DNA of 64,000 nucleotides from an uncultured Clostridia bacterium (GCA_937920235.1 CALGUK010000002.1:32916-96915); one strand, 5' to 3'. Positions 9,329-19,344 are shown, numbered from the stretch's first letter. Notes: generated from the letters alone by a model not told the origin. Numbers and translations are program-made.

Positions 9329-9383
9329 CATTTTTTTTGCAAATTTAATGATTCTTTATAAATTCTTAAAAAAGACGGCAAAG

Positions 9384-9420
9384 AAAAATTGCCCGAGTGT
9401 CCTTAAAAACACCCGGGCAA
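9384..9420 (-). terminator. Intrinsic terminator after the GH51-like gene
   Basis: On the minus strand TTGCCCGGGTGT pairs with ACACTCGGGCAA, with one G.U pair, around an eight-base loop. TTTTTC follows, shortly after the stop at 9439. Confidence 0.9.
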
Positions 9421-9438
9421 GCTTTACGGTTTTACTTA

Positions 9439-11697
9439 TTATTTATCACTCTGTTTTTCTTTTACCTTTTTATGATGTCTGAGCCTTACAAGGAGAATGA
9501 CTATGCCGGTTCCGAGAACCGCTGCAACGAGTGCGAAAGAAATTACCACATTAACCGCAGCAGGAATAAAGGGAACGATAATTTCTGTTTCGGGAAGTTC
9601 AAACAACGACGAACCGTCGTTTGTGTCATATGGAATACGTATCACATTGACGGAATAGCCTCCAACATCATATGAAATCGTATTTTCAGTGACCTCAAGC
9701 TCTGACTGAACCGGGGCGACGTGCAGCTCCTCACCGGGCTCGTTACAGGCCGACTTGAAATTCTCCGTCATATACTGTGCGGTAGGATTGTTGACATTTT
9801 TAAAGCCGTCAAGATTTATGTTGATCTTCATCGGTGTTTTTTCGCTGTTGACAAGCTTGACATAAATCACTTTTTCGGCCGTATCTACAGTGACGGACTC
9901 GTAAAGTCCGTTTTCCTCAAGCTCGGACTCGGTAGAAACGTAATTTGTACCGATGTTATTTGCAAACAACATCTGTGCGTAATAATCAGGTGTCAGAACA
10001 ATCTCATCTGACGAGAACCATATAAGACCGGTATCCTTTTGCTGCGCGTTGATTTTTGCAAGAGGAGTTTCGTACGAAATCATTTCCACAAGGTCGGCAT
10101 TTTTTTCCATCCGCGTTATAAATGCGCTGTTTTCAACCGCAGACCATATATTATTTTTCGTAAGCGTATCGCCAACGTCCGTATCAACTGAAAATCTGCT
10201 GACAGATACCCGAGAACCGCTCCTCTCATATCCGTCATAACGGTCGAGAAGTTCAAAAAGCTCCCCGCCGTCAACACAGCATTGCTCGTCAATCACGGCA
10301 TTTTTATAAAGTGAATTGACTTTTGCACGGATTTCAGCATTATCTGCATCCGAATCCGAAACGCCGGTAATAATCTGTATTTCGGGATATTTTTCCTGAA
10401 CAGCCTTATAAATCGCATCGAAATTCCGCCAATATAGCTCACCGTATTCGCCGTTGCCTATCACAATGTACTGAAGTCCGAAGCTGTCACGGTGACCGTC
10501 TTCAATTCGCTTTGCACCCCAGAGAGAAGTTTCGTCACCGTTTGCATATTCAATAAGGTCGTAAATGTTCTGAATATATCCGGCAAACTCCTCTGTTTCG
10601 GGACGCAGAGCAATTTCATCAAGATATTTCTGCCAATCCTCTTCCGTAATCTCCCCGTTATCATATTCGGCACGCTTTTTCGTATATTCATCGGCACGGT
10701 CATTCAGTATTCCGCCGTTGATTACGGGAACGGCAAGACAGTCAAGGTCGTCACAAAGAAGCATATATTCATACATACCCATAGAATTTGAGTTTACATG
10801 AAATACACTCTTGTTTATATGCGTACTGCTCTGTTTTCTTGTTTCAAGAGGACCGACGGTGTTTTTCCAACTGCCGAGCTTTTCAAGGGAATTTCCATAA
10901 TCAAGCTCACCTGCCGAAAATCTGATAAACGAGGGCGACAAATCATACAAAATCTGCATAAGGTCACTGCGCAAAGAAGTATATTGCCACTCGCTGTTAC
11001 CGAAACCGTAGCTGCTCATGGGAACAAGCGTTACCTGGTCAATGCAGAAGCTTCCCGTTCCCTCAAACGACAACAGCAGAGCTCCGTCAGCAGAAACATC
11101 GGATCTGATTTCAAGTGTTATCGGCATCCATTCACTGCAATGATCAATATTGAACTGGTATTTTTCCTTGTTTCCCTCAGCCTCAAGAGATGCGGTGATT
11201 GTTCCTGTAAAATCAATATTTCTGAAATATGCCGTCATCTGATAAATCTCATTTTTCACAAAACCCATATCTGCCGCAGATGATTTTTTTGAATTGACCT
11301 GATAGGTTTTGTAATTATAGAACTCGGAATATCCCGTGTTTCTGAGCGACCCCGAGCCGTCAACGGTAACGGTGAGATAATTTCCGTTAATCTCATTCAC
11401 AGGCTTCTCGGTTTCAAAGGAATAATTCTGTGCGGTAATTTGCCAGGCGGCCGCAAGATCGTCAACATATTCAAAAGAATTGTTGTTTACAAGATTGGAC
11501 ACGATACCACCGTCAACTGCACCAAACCCGTTTTCGAGTGTAATGCCGTAAAGTTTATCGCTGATTTCATAGGAAATATTATCGGAAGATATGTCAAGAG
11601 AAGGTATAATCTTATCGGTTACACTGCTTCCCGTAAACGAAACAACTGCAACCGCCGTCATAACAACAGCCGTAACAAGCGAGATTATCTTTTTCAT
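9439..11697 (-). CDS. Membrane-anchored GH51-like protein, apparently lacking catalytic residues
   Basis: A 752-residue exported protein with an N-terminal signal peptide (about 1-24), a CBM4/9-like beta region (about 90-230), a GH51-like TIM barrel (about 235-560), a beta domain, and a C-terminal transmembrane helix (about 711-738) with a basic tail. The architecture and order of motifs match the alpha-L-arabinofuranosidase group of GH51. The usual LGNE acid/base site reads IGNGEYG, with Gly416 at the Glu column. The usual SEY nucleophile site reads VSRFSV, with Arg501 at the Glu column. The normally His-Tyr-Tyr segment reads DEQCC (470-474). A carbohydrate-binding pseudo-enzyme is one reading. 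The alignment was done by eye. The ribosome site is AGGAAGGTG. Confidence 0.75.
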   Translation of the reverse strand: MKKIISLVTAVVMTAVAVVSFTGSSVTDKIIPSLDISSDNISYEISDKLYGITLENGFGAVDGGIVSNLVNNNSFEYVDDLAAAWQITAQNYSFETEKPVNEINGNYLTVTVDGSGSLRNTGYSEFYNYKTYQVNSKKSSAADMGFVKNEIYQMTAYFRNIDFTGTITASLEAEGNKEKYQFNIDHCSEWMPITLEIRSDVSADGALLLSFEGTGSFCIDQVTLVPMSSYGFGNSEWQYTSLRSDLMQILYDLSPSFIRFSAGELDYGNSLEKLGSWKNTVGPLETRKQSSTHINKSVFHVNSNSMGMYEYMLLCDDLDCLAVPVINGGILNDRADEYTKKRAEYDNGEITEEDWQKYLDEIALRPETEEFAGYIQNIYDLIEYANGDETSLWGAKRIEDGHRDSFGLQYIVIGNGEYGELYWRNFDAIYKAVQEKYPEIQIITGVSDSDADNAEIRAKVNSLYKNAVIDEQCCVDGGELFELLDRYDGYERSGSRVSVSRFSVDTDVGDTLTKNNIWSAVENSAFITRMEKNADLVEMISYETPLAKINAQQKDTGLIWFSSDEIVLTPDYYAQMLFANNIGTNYVSTESELEENGLYESVTVDTAEKVIYVKLVNSEKTPMKININLDGFKNVNNPTAQYMTENFKSACNEPGEELHVAPVQSELEVTENTISYDVGGYSVNVIRIPYDTNDGSSLFELPETEIIVPFIPAAVNVVISFALVAAVLGTGIVILLVRLRHHKKVKEKQSDK

Positions 11698-11791
11698 TTC
11701 GCATCACCTTCCTGAATTATATACTATATTATATTTTAACAATTTTTGTCAGATATGTCGAGTATTTTTTTCATTTTTTTGCCTCAGTTTA

Positions 11792-11820
11792 TTGATTTTT
11801 TCCGTAACAGAATATATAAT
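11792..11820 (+). promoter_or_regulatory. Promoter of the alpha-mannosidase operon
   Basis: TTGATT (11792-11797), a 17-bp spacer and TATAAT (11815-11820) lie 33 bases before the ATG at 11853. Confidence 0.8.
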
Positions 11821-11852
11821 TTTTGTAACAAGGTATATCAAAGGGGATTATT

Positions 11853-14800
11853 ATGAAAAAAAAGAAGGTTTACACCATTGCAAATGCCCATCTGGACACA
11901 ATATGGAGCTGGGACTTTGAAACAACGGTAAGTAAATACATATATAACACTCTCAACGACAATTTCAGCCGTTTTGAAAAATATCCCGAATACAGATTTA
12001 ATTTTGAAGGCGCATACAGATACGAGCTTATGAAGGAGTATTATCCTGAAATGTGGGATAAAATGAAGTCTTACATTGCACAGGGCAAATGGAATGTCTG
12101 CGGAAGTGCATTTGAAAACGGTGATGTAAATGTTCCCTCACCCGAGGCACTTTTCAGAAACATTCTTCTCGGTAACGAATATTTTGACAAAAATTTCGGA
12201 AAACGGAGCTGTGATATATTCCTGCCCGACTGCTTCGGCTTCGGCTACGCTTTACCGTCAGTTATGAAGCATGCAAATCTCAAGGGCTTTACAACACAGA
12301 AACTCAGCTGGGGCTCAGCCTACGGCATACCCTTTGATATCGGCAAATGGTACGGAGTTGACGGAAATTTCGTATACGGCTGTACCAACCCCGGACCGTA
12401 TGATAAGACCTTGACACAGGTAAGAGAAAACGAGTTCGTTGAAAAAAAACTGAAGGAAAACGAGAGGTATTCATTGCCTCTGACCGCTGTTTTCCACGGT
12501 GTTGGTGACCGCGGCGGTGCGCCAAAGGAACCGTCGGTGAAAACCGTCTGCAACGAAATTGCCCTCAACGGTGAAAGCGATACAGAGGTATTATCTGCCC
12601 CTGCCGATAAGATATTCCGTGACATTGACTCAATTGCGGACGAAATAAAGCAGAAGCTCCCCGTATGGAACAACGAGCTTGTTATGACAAATCACGCTGT
12701 CGGCGGATATACCTCCCGTGCTATAGGAAAGCGTTGGAACAGACGCAATGAGGAGCTTGCCGATATGGCGGAGCGTGCCTGTGTTACCGCAACAGCAATG
12801 AACGGATACGAATATCCGGCTGAAACACTCACAAGAGCCTGGAAACGTGTTATCGCGCACCAGTTCCACGACGATCTCCCCGGAACCTCGGTGCAGCGTG
12901 CATACCGCAGAAGCTGGAATGATTACGCAATGTCGCTCAATCAGTTTGAAAGCGAATACGAGGGTGCGGTAAAGAGCGTTTCCTCACTTCTTGATACCTC
13001 CTTTGTAAAAGGAGTTGCGATTGTGGTCAACAATCCGATGGAATATGAGCGAACAGATGTTGTCACAATCAGAGTACCTGCAAGCCGTCTCAACAGAAAT
13101 GCTGCGGTTTTTGATGCCGACGGAAAAGAATATGCGGCACAGATAAAGGAAGTCAAAAACGGTTTCGCCACCCTGCTCGCCTGCGTTACCGTTCCTGCAA
13201 TGGGATATAAGGTTTTTGATGTACGCAACAGAAAATGCGGTGTTAAATCAAAGCTTTATGCCTCTGTTGTGATGCTCGAAAATGAAAAATACAGAGTCGG
13301 CTTCAACAGTAACGGAGACATCTCCTCCGTATTTGACAAGGAACTGAAAAAAGAGATACTCGAAAAGCCCGTTGTGACCGGAATATTCGATTATAACGGC
13401 AGTAAGCATTGGCCTGCCTGGGAGCTGAATTTTGACGAGGTCAACCGTGAGCCTCAGAATACGGCAAAAATCAAATCGGTAAGAGTTATTGAAAACGGTC
13501 CTTGCCGGGTTGCACTTGAAACGGTGAAAGTCTTCGGTGAAAGCACATTCACCTCCGTGGTGGCTCTCAGTCGCGGCGGAAAAGTTGTTGAGATTTACAC
13601 CGAGGCGGAATGGAGAAGCAAGCGTCATCTCGCAAAGGAAATTTTCTCCTTCACAGCGAAAAGCCCCGTAGCCACCTACGATCTCGGTCTCGGAGCAATA
13701 AAGCGCGGCAATATGAACGAAAAGCTGTTTGAAGTGCCTGCACAGAAATGGGCGGATATCAGCGATAAGAATGAGGACTTCGGTGTTTCGGTTATAAGTG
13801 AATGTAAATACGGCTGGGATAAATTTGATGACAACACACTGCGTCTTACGCTTATGCACACACCGTTAAAGAACTACCGCGTTGACAGTATGCAATCAAT
13901 GATGGACCTGGGTCTTAACAGATATTCATACGCAATCTTTTCACACAGCGGCGATGTTGGTCACCCGACACAATGTGCCGCAAGGAATTTCGTTATGCCG
14001 ATGGCTTCCTTCACCGTATCGGAGCACGGCGGCAGCAATTCGGAATTATCCTTCGGCTCTCTTTCGGGGAATGCAATTCTCAGGGCAGTGAAAAAGGCGG
14101 AAAACAGTGATGAAATAGTTGTCCGTATCGGTGAAAGCGAGAAAAAGTCTCAAAAAAATGTTACGCTGACGCTGAACATCCCCATTGAAGCTGCAAGAGA
14201 AATTTATGCCTCCGAAGAGCATATTTCCGATTTTGACCTTACCGACGGCAAGCTGGTTTTTGATCTGAAGCCCTATGAAATCAGATCATTTGCTCTCAGA
14301 CTTGAAAAAGTTACGGGAAAGGCTCTGACATCGGAAGTTGATATCGTAAAGAACATAGATGCTTTTTCCTCAAACGGCAATCCCTCCGGAGAAATTCCTG
14401 TTATCAACAAGACCATTCCCGAGGAAATCACTCCCGACAGACTTATTTCAAACGGCATTCCGTTTAAGCTTTCGGGTAACGCCATGCTTTGCGGCGGACA
14501 GAGTCTCACATTGCCCACGGGAACGAAAAGAGTGCATATTCTTATGGCATCTCTCAACGGTGACAAGGCTATAAAAATTAACGATTACGCATATAAGGTA
14601 AACGATATCTGCGGATATTATGCCGGTTGGGATCTCTATGATTTTAAAGAGGTTGCCTTTACAAAGCCGGGTAAATTGGGTTATGAATTCACCCATTCTC
14701 ACACCGAAAACGGCGATGCGATATGTGAACAGTTGTTTTTCTGGCACATAACCGTCCCGGTCAGCGAAACGGGAACAGTGAGTTTTCCCGTTGACCGTGA

Positions 14801-15008
14801 TATTATTGTTCTCTCGGTAACCGCTGACTATGACGGCACGGAATGCTCACTCTGCTGTGAGCTCTTTGACAAAATTGAAGGCCGCAGATTTGATTACAGA
14901 GAAAGCATTGCGGAAAGACTGATTTATTTAAACGGTAAAAATTCCTATCTGCTCAACGATAAGGGCGGAGCAATCCGCCACAGAAACAAGGGAAGGAGAA
15001 AATCATAA
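11853..15008 (+). CDS. Alpha-mannosidase, glycoside hydrolase family 38
   Basis: A 1051-residue cytoplasmic enzyme without signal peptide. The N-terminal GH38 domain shows IANAHLDTIW, with zinc ligands His13 and Asp15, and the nucleophile motif LPDCFGFG, with Asp126. HQFHDDLPGTS further on matches the conserved zinc-site His segment. Middle three-helix and C-terminal beta-sandwich domains follow. It would remove alpha-mannose residues from imported N-glycan or mannan fragments. AAGGGG precedes the start. The stop overlaps the next ATG (TAATG), coupling it to the GPH transporter, its likely substrate supplier. Confidence 0.95.
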   Translation: MKKKKVYTIANAHLDTIWSWDFETTVSKYIYNTLNDNFSRFEKYPEYRFNFEGAYRYELMKEYYPEMWDKMKSYIAQGKWNVCGSAFENGDVNVPSPEALFRNILLGNEYFDKNFGKRSCDIFLPDCFGFGYALPSVMKHANLKGFTTQKLSWGSAYGIPFDIGKWYGVDGNFVYGCTNPGPYDKTLTQVRENEFVEKKLKENERYSLPLTAVFHGVGDRGGAPKEPSVKTVCNEIALNGESDTEVLSAPADKIFRDIDSIADEIKQKLPVWNNELVMTNHAVGGYTSRAIGKRWNRRNEELADMAERACVTATAMNGYEYPAETLTRAWKRVIAHQFHDDLPGTSVQRAYRRSWNDYAMSLNQFESEYEGAVKSVSSLLDTSFVKGVAIVVNNPMEYERTDVVTIRVPASRLNRNAAVFDADGKEYAAQIKEVKNGFATLLACVTVPAMGYKVFDVRNRKCGVKSKLYASVVMLENEKYRVGFNSNGDISSVFDKELKKEILEKPVVTGIFDYNGSKHWPAWELNFDEVNREPQNTAKIKSVRVIENGPCRVALETVKVFGESTFTSVVALSRGGKVVEIYTEAEWRSKRHLAKEIFSFTAKSPVATYDLGLGAIKRGNMNEKLFEVPAQKWADISDKNEDFGVSVISECKYGWDKFDDNTLRLTLMHTPLKNYRVDSMQSMMDLGLNRYSYAIFSHSGDVGHPTQCAARNFVMPMASFTVSEHGGSNSELSFGSLSGNAILRAVKKAENSDEIVVRIGESEKKSQKNVTLTLNIPIEAAREIYASEEHISDFDLTDGKLVFDLKPYEIRSFALRLEKVTGKALTSEVDIVKNIDAFSSNGNPSGEIPVINKTIPEEITPDRLISNGIPFKLSGNAMLCGGQSLTLPTGTKRVHILMASLNGDKAIKINDYAYKVNDICGYYAGWDLYDFKEVAFTKPGKLGYEFTHSHTENGDAICEQLFFWHITVPVSETGTVSFPVDRDIIVLSVTADYDGTECSLCCELFDKIEGRRFDYRESIAERLIYLNGKNSYLLNDKGGAIRHRNKGRRKS

Positions 15009-16474
15009 TGGCTGAAAACAAAGAAGACATCCGTTATGTAGGCGTAAAAGAAACCGTAGCTTACGGCATTGCAAACGCAGGTCAATGCTTCGGTTACAAC
15101 ATTATTGCAGGCAGTTATCTTTCACTTTTCTTCGTAAAGGTTTTTGGTATTCCGTCAGAAATAGTCGGAACAATGATGCTCATTCTCGGGCTGTGGGATA
15201 CCGTTAACGATCCTCTTATGGGTTCGCTAATTGACAGAACGAGAACGCGCTACGGCAAGCTTCGTCCGTTCCTTTTTATCGTTCCGATACCCTTGGGTCT
15301 CGCGACGATTATGCTTTTTGCAGGACCTGAAATTCTCGGCAACAACGCAGAGCTCACCGCTAAGGTTATATATATGTTCATCACATACTTTATCTGGGAG
15401 CTTTTCTACACGCTCGGCGACGTGCCGTTCTGGGGATTGAGTGCCGCAATCAGCCCGTCTCCCTCTGACCGCACAAGAGTAATTTCTGCAGCCCGTTTTG
15501 TTTCGGGTCTGCTCGGCGGTATTTCCACACCGATTCTCACCGTGCTTATGGATTTGAGTAACAACGGTGTTATTCCCCTTTCACTGTCACAGGTATTTCT
15601 GCTTATGGCCGTGATTTCGGGCACATTCGGTATGGCTCTTTTCTCGCTTTCAGGCATCTGTACTAAAGAAAGAGTTGTGCAGACCGTCAAAGAACCGAGT
15701 GTTCTTGACGGATTTAAGGCTCTTATCAGAAACAAGCCTCTGCTCCTCATTGTTATCGGCAATGTGTTGGCGGCAGTAAGCGGTCTCGGCGGCTTCTTCC
15801 AGGCATATTACTATTCGGAAGTAGTTCAAATGAATTCACTTACGATTATCATTTCACTTCCGGGCACTATTTTAGGCTTTGTGACATATCTGCTCATTCC
15901 GAAAATCAAAAAGCGTTTTGACAACAGACAGATAATCTTCCTTAACGGATTTGTAAGACTCATTATGGGAACTCTCGTATTCCTTATCGGTATGAAATGC
16001 TTCACAAATCTCTGGGTTGTTGTTCCGCTTCTGATGGTACAGAATCTTCTTTTCAGCTTTTTCAACACAATCAATATGGTTATTCCGACAGAAATGATCG
16101 GCGACACAATTGACTATATGGAATGGAAAACGGGAGAGAGAAACGAAGGCGTTTCGTTCTCTGTTCTCACCTTTGTAGGTAAGCTCACAGGCTCGCTCTC
16201 AGGTGCGCTGGGCGGTTGGTTGCTCCCCGTTATCGGTCTTACCTTTGTGCCGATAAGCGCAACCGAAACGATGACAGTAAAGGCATATCCGCAAACAGAT
16301 TTCTATATCTGGGCAATGTTCACTCTTGCCCCCGCCGTACTCGGTCTTCTCCAGCTTATTCCGTATATCTGGTATGACCTTACGGGCGACAAGCTCAAAA
16401 CGGTGCGTAATGAAATGGCTGAACGCAGAGCAAAGCTTTCAGCAGAAGTTTCGGGAGGTGCAGGCAATGAATAA
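15008..16474 (+). CDS. GPH-family sugar:cation symporter (MFS)
   Basis: A 488-residue transporter with about twelve membrane helices. It has glycoside-pentoside-hexuronide family features: WDTVNDPLMGSLIDRTRTRYGKLRPF near residues 62-88 carries the aspartates and arginines of the MelB cation/sugar site, and ETVAYGIANAGQ opens the first helix. It should import a sugar or oligosaccharide with H+ or Na+. Its tight coupling to the GH38 gene suggests mannosides, but specificity is not visible in the sequence. The 3' end overlaps the next gene by eight bases. Confidence 0.9.
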   Translation: MAENKEDIRYVGVKETVAYGIANAGQCFGYNIIAGSYLSLFFVKVFGIPSEIVGTMMLILGLWDTVNDPLMGSLIDRTRTRYGKLRPFLFIVPIPLGLATIMLFAGPEILGNNAELTAKVIYMFITYFIWELFYTLGDVPFWGLSAAISPSPSDRTRVISAARFVSGLLGGISTPILTVLMDLSNNGVIPLSLSQVFLLMAVISGTFGMALFSLSGICTKERVVQTVKEPSVLDGFKALIRNKPLLLIVIGNVLAAVSGLGGFFQAYYYSEVVQMNSLTIIISLPGTILGFVTYLLIPKIKKRFDNRQIIFLNGFVRLIMGTLVFLIGMKCFTNLWVVVPLLMVQNLLFSFFNTINMVIPTEMIGDTIDYMEWKTGERNEGVSFSVLTFVGKLTGSLSGALGGWLLPVIGLTFVPISATETMTVKAYPQTDFYIWAMFTLAPAVLGLLQLIPYIWYDLTGDKLKTVRNEMAERRAKLSAEVSGGAGNE

Positions 16475-17078
16475 CAGATGTCCTAAATGCAACGAAAAGC
16501 TCTCGCCCCTTTATATGAAGCAGAGCTGTCCGAAATGCAACACCAATCTCGTATATTATGACCTTGACAACAGACTGCAGGCGGACCACGAAAAAGCAAT
16601 GAAGGAGCAGGAAGCGGTTGACAGAGTGCTTAATAACATGAAATCCTCTGCCTTCGGCGGTGGATTACAGATAGTGAGATTTGTCCTGATGTTTTCGCCG
16701 CTTTTGTGTATGTGTCTGCCGATGTTCAGAGCCGATAACGGTGACGGTATTACACTCATAAACGTAATTATCGGAATTATAAAAGGTAATCTTGACTTTT
16801 CCGCACCGTCACGGCTGTTCCCGTTTATTACAATGGTCTGCATCATACTCTTCTCATTATCTGAGATTATTGCTTCACTTTTTTCAAACGGCAAAAAGGC
16901 AATAGGAAAAATTCGCATATTTGCCATAATAAACCGACTTGTATTTGTCGTCTGTATCATCTTATCCTGTGTTAACGGTGCATCAATATCATCGGGCTGT
17001 TTTGCAGTAGTTATAGTTTATATGATAACAGCTTTGTTACATAATGCCGTTGATAAAAAGCTCAATTCAGAAGAATAA
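16467..17078 (+). CDS. Zinc-ribbon membrane protein of unknown function
   Basis: A 203-residue protein. I chose the ATG at 16467 because a strong GGGAGGTG lies six bases before it; longer in-frame versions run back into the transporter gene without a ribosome site. The N-terminus holds a zinc ribbon, CPKCNEKL then CPKCNTNL (Cys5, Cys8, Cys22, Cys25 region), then a charged helix and four hydrophobic segments (about residues 68-87, 110-128, 148-165 and 170-190). I do not recognise a function. It closes the mannosidase operon, overlapping the transporter by eight bases, so a supporting role in sugar transport or its sensing is possible but unproven. Confidence 0.75.
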   Translation: MNNRCPKCNEKLSPLYMKQSCPKCNTNLVYYDLDNRLQADHEKAMKEQEAVDRVLNNMKSSAFGGGLQIVRFVLMFSPLLCMCLPMFRADNGDGITLINVIIGIIKGNLDFSAPSRLFPFITMVCIILFSLSEIIASLFSNGKKAIGKIRIFAIINRLVFVVCIILSCVNGASISSGCFAVVIVYMITALLHNAVDKKLNSEE

Positions 17079-17110
17079 TGTTTAAAAAATGTGATTTTTT
17101 AAATTTTGTG

Positions 17111-17138
17111 TTGCATTTTTATAACATTGTGGTAAAAT
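17111..17138 (+). promoter_or_regulatory. Probable nagB promoter
   Basis: TTGCAT (17111-17116), a 16-bp spacer and TAAAAT (17133-17138) lie 31 bases before the ATG of nagB. No operator palindrome is evident. Confidence 0.6.
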
Positions 17139-17169
17139 AAAACTCATTCCGGATTAAGAGGTGTAAAAA

Positions 17170-17889
17170 ATGATTATTCATATTTTTGAAAATGCGGAAC
17201 AGATCGGTGCGGCAGTTGCCAATATGATTTGTGACCAGGTGGCAGAAAAGCCCGATTCTGTTTTGGGCTTTGCAACGGGTGCTTCGCCTGTTCCTACATA
17301 CAACAACCTTATAAAAGCATACAAAAGCGGCAGAGTAAGCTTCAAGGATATCACAACCTTTAATCTTGATGAATACTGTGATCTGCCGAAAACTGACAAA
17401 AACAGCTATTATACCTTTATGCATGAAAATCTTTTTGATCACATTGACGTCAAAGAGGAAAATGTAAACTTCCTTAACGGAAATGCAGAGGATACCGACG
17501 CGGAGTGTCTGAGATATGACGACCTTATCACCGATAAGAAGATTGACATTCAGCTTTTGGGTGTCGGCAGAAACGGACATATTGGTTTTAATGAGCCCTC
17601 AAACAAATTCACAAAGGGTACGTTCAAGGTAAGACTCACACAGAGCACGATTGATGCCAACTCTGTTTATTTTGATGAGGATGCAATGCCTCATTACGCA
17701 CTCACAATGGGAACTGTTTCGATTATGAAGTCAAAGCGTATAATTCTTATTGCAACGGGCAGAGGAAAATCAGATGCTATCTGGGGACTTGTTAACGGCG
17801 ACATTACTCCCGCCTGCCCCGCTTCGGTTTTACAGCTTCACCCCGATGTTCATATTTTCATCGACAAAGCTGCTTCTTCAAGATTATAA
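17170..17889 (+). CDS. nagB: Glucosamine-6-phosphate deaminase
   Basis: A 239-residue cytoplasmic enzyme converting glucosamine 6-phosphate to fructose 6-phosphate and ammonia, the entry of amino sugars into glycolysis. Family motifs in order: LGFATGASPVPTY (phosphate loop), FNLDEY (general base Asp region), LGVGRNGHIGFNEPS (ring-opening His and Glu), and the HYALTMG/GRGKSDAIW C-terminal part. The length fits the short monomer-type bacterial NagB. It stands alone with its own promoter and terminator. With the sialate lyase and epimerase at 30-32 kb it would complete part of a sialate/GlcNAc route; kinase and NagA are not in the window. Confidence 0.96.
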   Translation: MIIHIFENAEQIGAAVANMICDQVAEKPDSVLGFATGASPVPTYNNLIKAYKSGRVSFKDITTFNLDEYCDLPKTDKNSYYTFMHENLFDHIDVKEENVNFLNGNAEDTDAECLRYDDLITDKKIDIQLLGVGRNGHIGFNEPSNKFTKGTFKVRLTQSTIDANSVYFDEDAMPHYALTMGTVSIMKSKRIILIATGRGKSDAIWGLVNGDITPACPASVLQLHPDVHIFIDKAASSRL

Positions 17890-17900
17890 GAAAACACAAA

Positions 17901-17940
17901 AAGAGGTAATACGGAAAAAATCCGCATTACCTCTTAATTT
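17901..17940. terminator. Bidirectional terminator between nagB and the MFS gene
   Basis: AAGAGGTAAT-CGGA pairs with TCCG-ATTACCTCTT around a five-base loop with one mismatch. TTAATTTTT follows on the plus strand, and an A-rich flank serves the minus-strand gene ending at 17957. Confidence 0.85.
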
Positions 17941-17956
17941 TTATCCGATTTTAAGA

Positions 17957-19333
17957 TCAGTCCGCCTTTTTAAAGACCTTTTTCTTGATAAGCACTGCTA
18001 TCGGAATGAGTGCTGCCACGGATACGATTGCTGCATAAAGGAACATTGATGCAGACGGAACAATCGTTTCAACACCGTATTCATTCATATATGTAATATT
18101 GGAATTACGGCAAGCAATATCACCGAGCCAAGGTCCGATTACCATGGGAAGAAGAACCACAAATATCATTCTGATTCCCTGGAAACGACCTGCCATGCCC
18201 TCAGGAATGAAGTCACGGATTGATGCGTTGAGCTGAATTGCAAGAACTACATATCCGATAAGCGTAGGTCCTATTCCGAGAAGCATAACAGGGAGCTTTG
18301 TACCCAGAGAGAGTACGAGAAGTCCCACTACAAGACAGATAATTCCCGGAACAAAGGCAAGGGCCTTGTTCTTATCCGCAACTTTCATAAGGATGATGAT
18401 TCCGGCAAGAGCAACCGCAACGGCAATAACTGCCGAAACGATAACTGCAGGTGAGAGAATGTCGGGATTCACGGGAAGAACAACGTACTGCAGATAAACG
18501 AAAAGATAAGGGAAGAATATCTGGATTGCGATGTTATAAAGACCTACTGCAGCAAGAACGAGATAAAGAACGGAATTCTTTTTGATTACTGAAGGACGGA
18601 AGCCGTAGAAAAGGTCTGCCCAGTAATTTGAATTTGCCGTTTCGGGAACTTCCTTATGCTCGGGTTCTTTGATGAGGAAAAGTCCTATGATACCGCAAAC
18701 TATAACGACTGCACCGAGTCCCATAAAGAACACGCTGTATGGGATTGTTCCTGCCTGTGCCAATGAGCCGATACCCATAACAATTCCCATTGCAAGAACA
18801 CCGTTTACGGTGAATGAAAATTCAACCTTAGGTCTTGTCTCGGTTGTGGTAACATCAGTTACCCAGGCGTTGAATGCGGAGTCATTACTTGTTGAGCCCA
18901 TAAAGGTCATAAGCATATCCATAAAGATTACTGCCCATACCGTTGTGGTGAGAATTTTAACGTCATCAGAGAGATTGAAGATAGCTGCAACATTATCTCT
19001 GGTGATAAATCCGAACAAGCCCGTTACAATACCCCAGGCAATGTAACCGAATGAGATGAAATATTTTCTGTTTTTGAGACGGTCGCTGAGTGTACCCATA
19101 AGGAAGGTGGTTACAACAGCGGTTATAGCTGAAAGTGCAACCATTCGGCTGATAGCCGTTGTGGGAGCCATTGTTCCTGCCATAGCCTCGGCTGATGCGC
19201 CTGCATAAACCGAATTATAGAGGAATGTGTTGAAATACATATTCTCAACATTCCAGGCAATTGCGCCCATAAGGTTAAACAGCAAAATGTTGAACCACAG
19301 TCCGCGACCGAGTTTGTTTTTACCATTGCTCAT
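17957..19333 (-). CDS. MFS transporter, probably for alpha-glucosides
   Basis: A 458-residue protein with about twelve membrane helices and the MFS loop motif GTLSDRLKNRKYF between helices 2 and 3. It lacks a binding protein or ATPase and so is a secondary transporter. It is 11 bases downstream of the GH13 alpha-glucosidase gene on the same strand, so the two form an operon in which this protein probably brings in the sugar that the hydrolase splits. The ligand (isomaltose, maltose or sucrose type) cannot be decided from sequence. The ribosome site is GAGGT. Confidence 0.88.
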   Translation of the reverse strand: MSNGKNKLGRGLWFNILLFNLMGAIAWNVENMYFNTFLYNSVYAGASAEAMAGTMAPTTAISRMVALSAITAVVTTFLMGTLSDRLKNRKYFISFGYIAWGIVTGLFGFITRDNVAAIFNLSDDVKILTTTVWAVIFMDMLMTFMGSTSNDSAFNAWVTDVTTTETRPKVEFSFTVNGVLAMGIVMGIGSLAQAGTIPYSVFFMGLGAVVIVCGIIGLFLIKEPEHKEVPETANSNYWADLFYGFRPSVIKKNSVLYLVLAAVGLYNIAIQIFFPYLFVYLQYVVLPVNPDILSPAVIVSAVIAVAVALAGIIILMKVADKNKALAFVPGIICLVVGLLVLSLGTKLPVMLLGIGPTLIGYVVLAIQLNASIRDFIPEGMAGRFQGIRMIFVVLLPMVIGPWLGDIACRNSNITYMNEYGVETIVPSASMFLYAAIVSVAALIPIAVLIKKKVFKKAD

Positions 19334-19344
19334 TTCTATACCTC

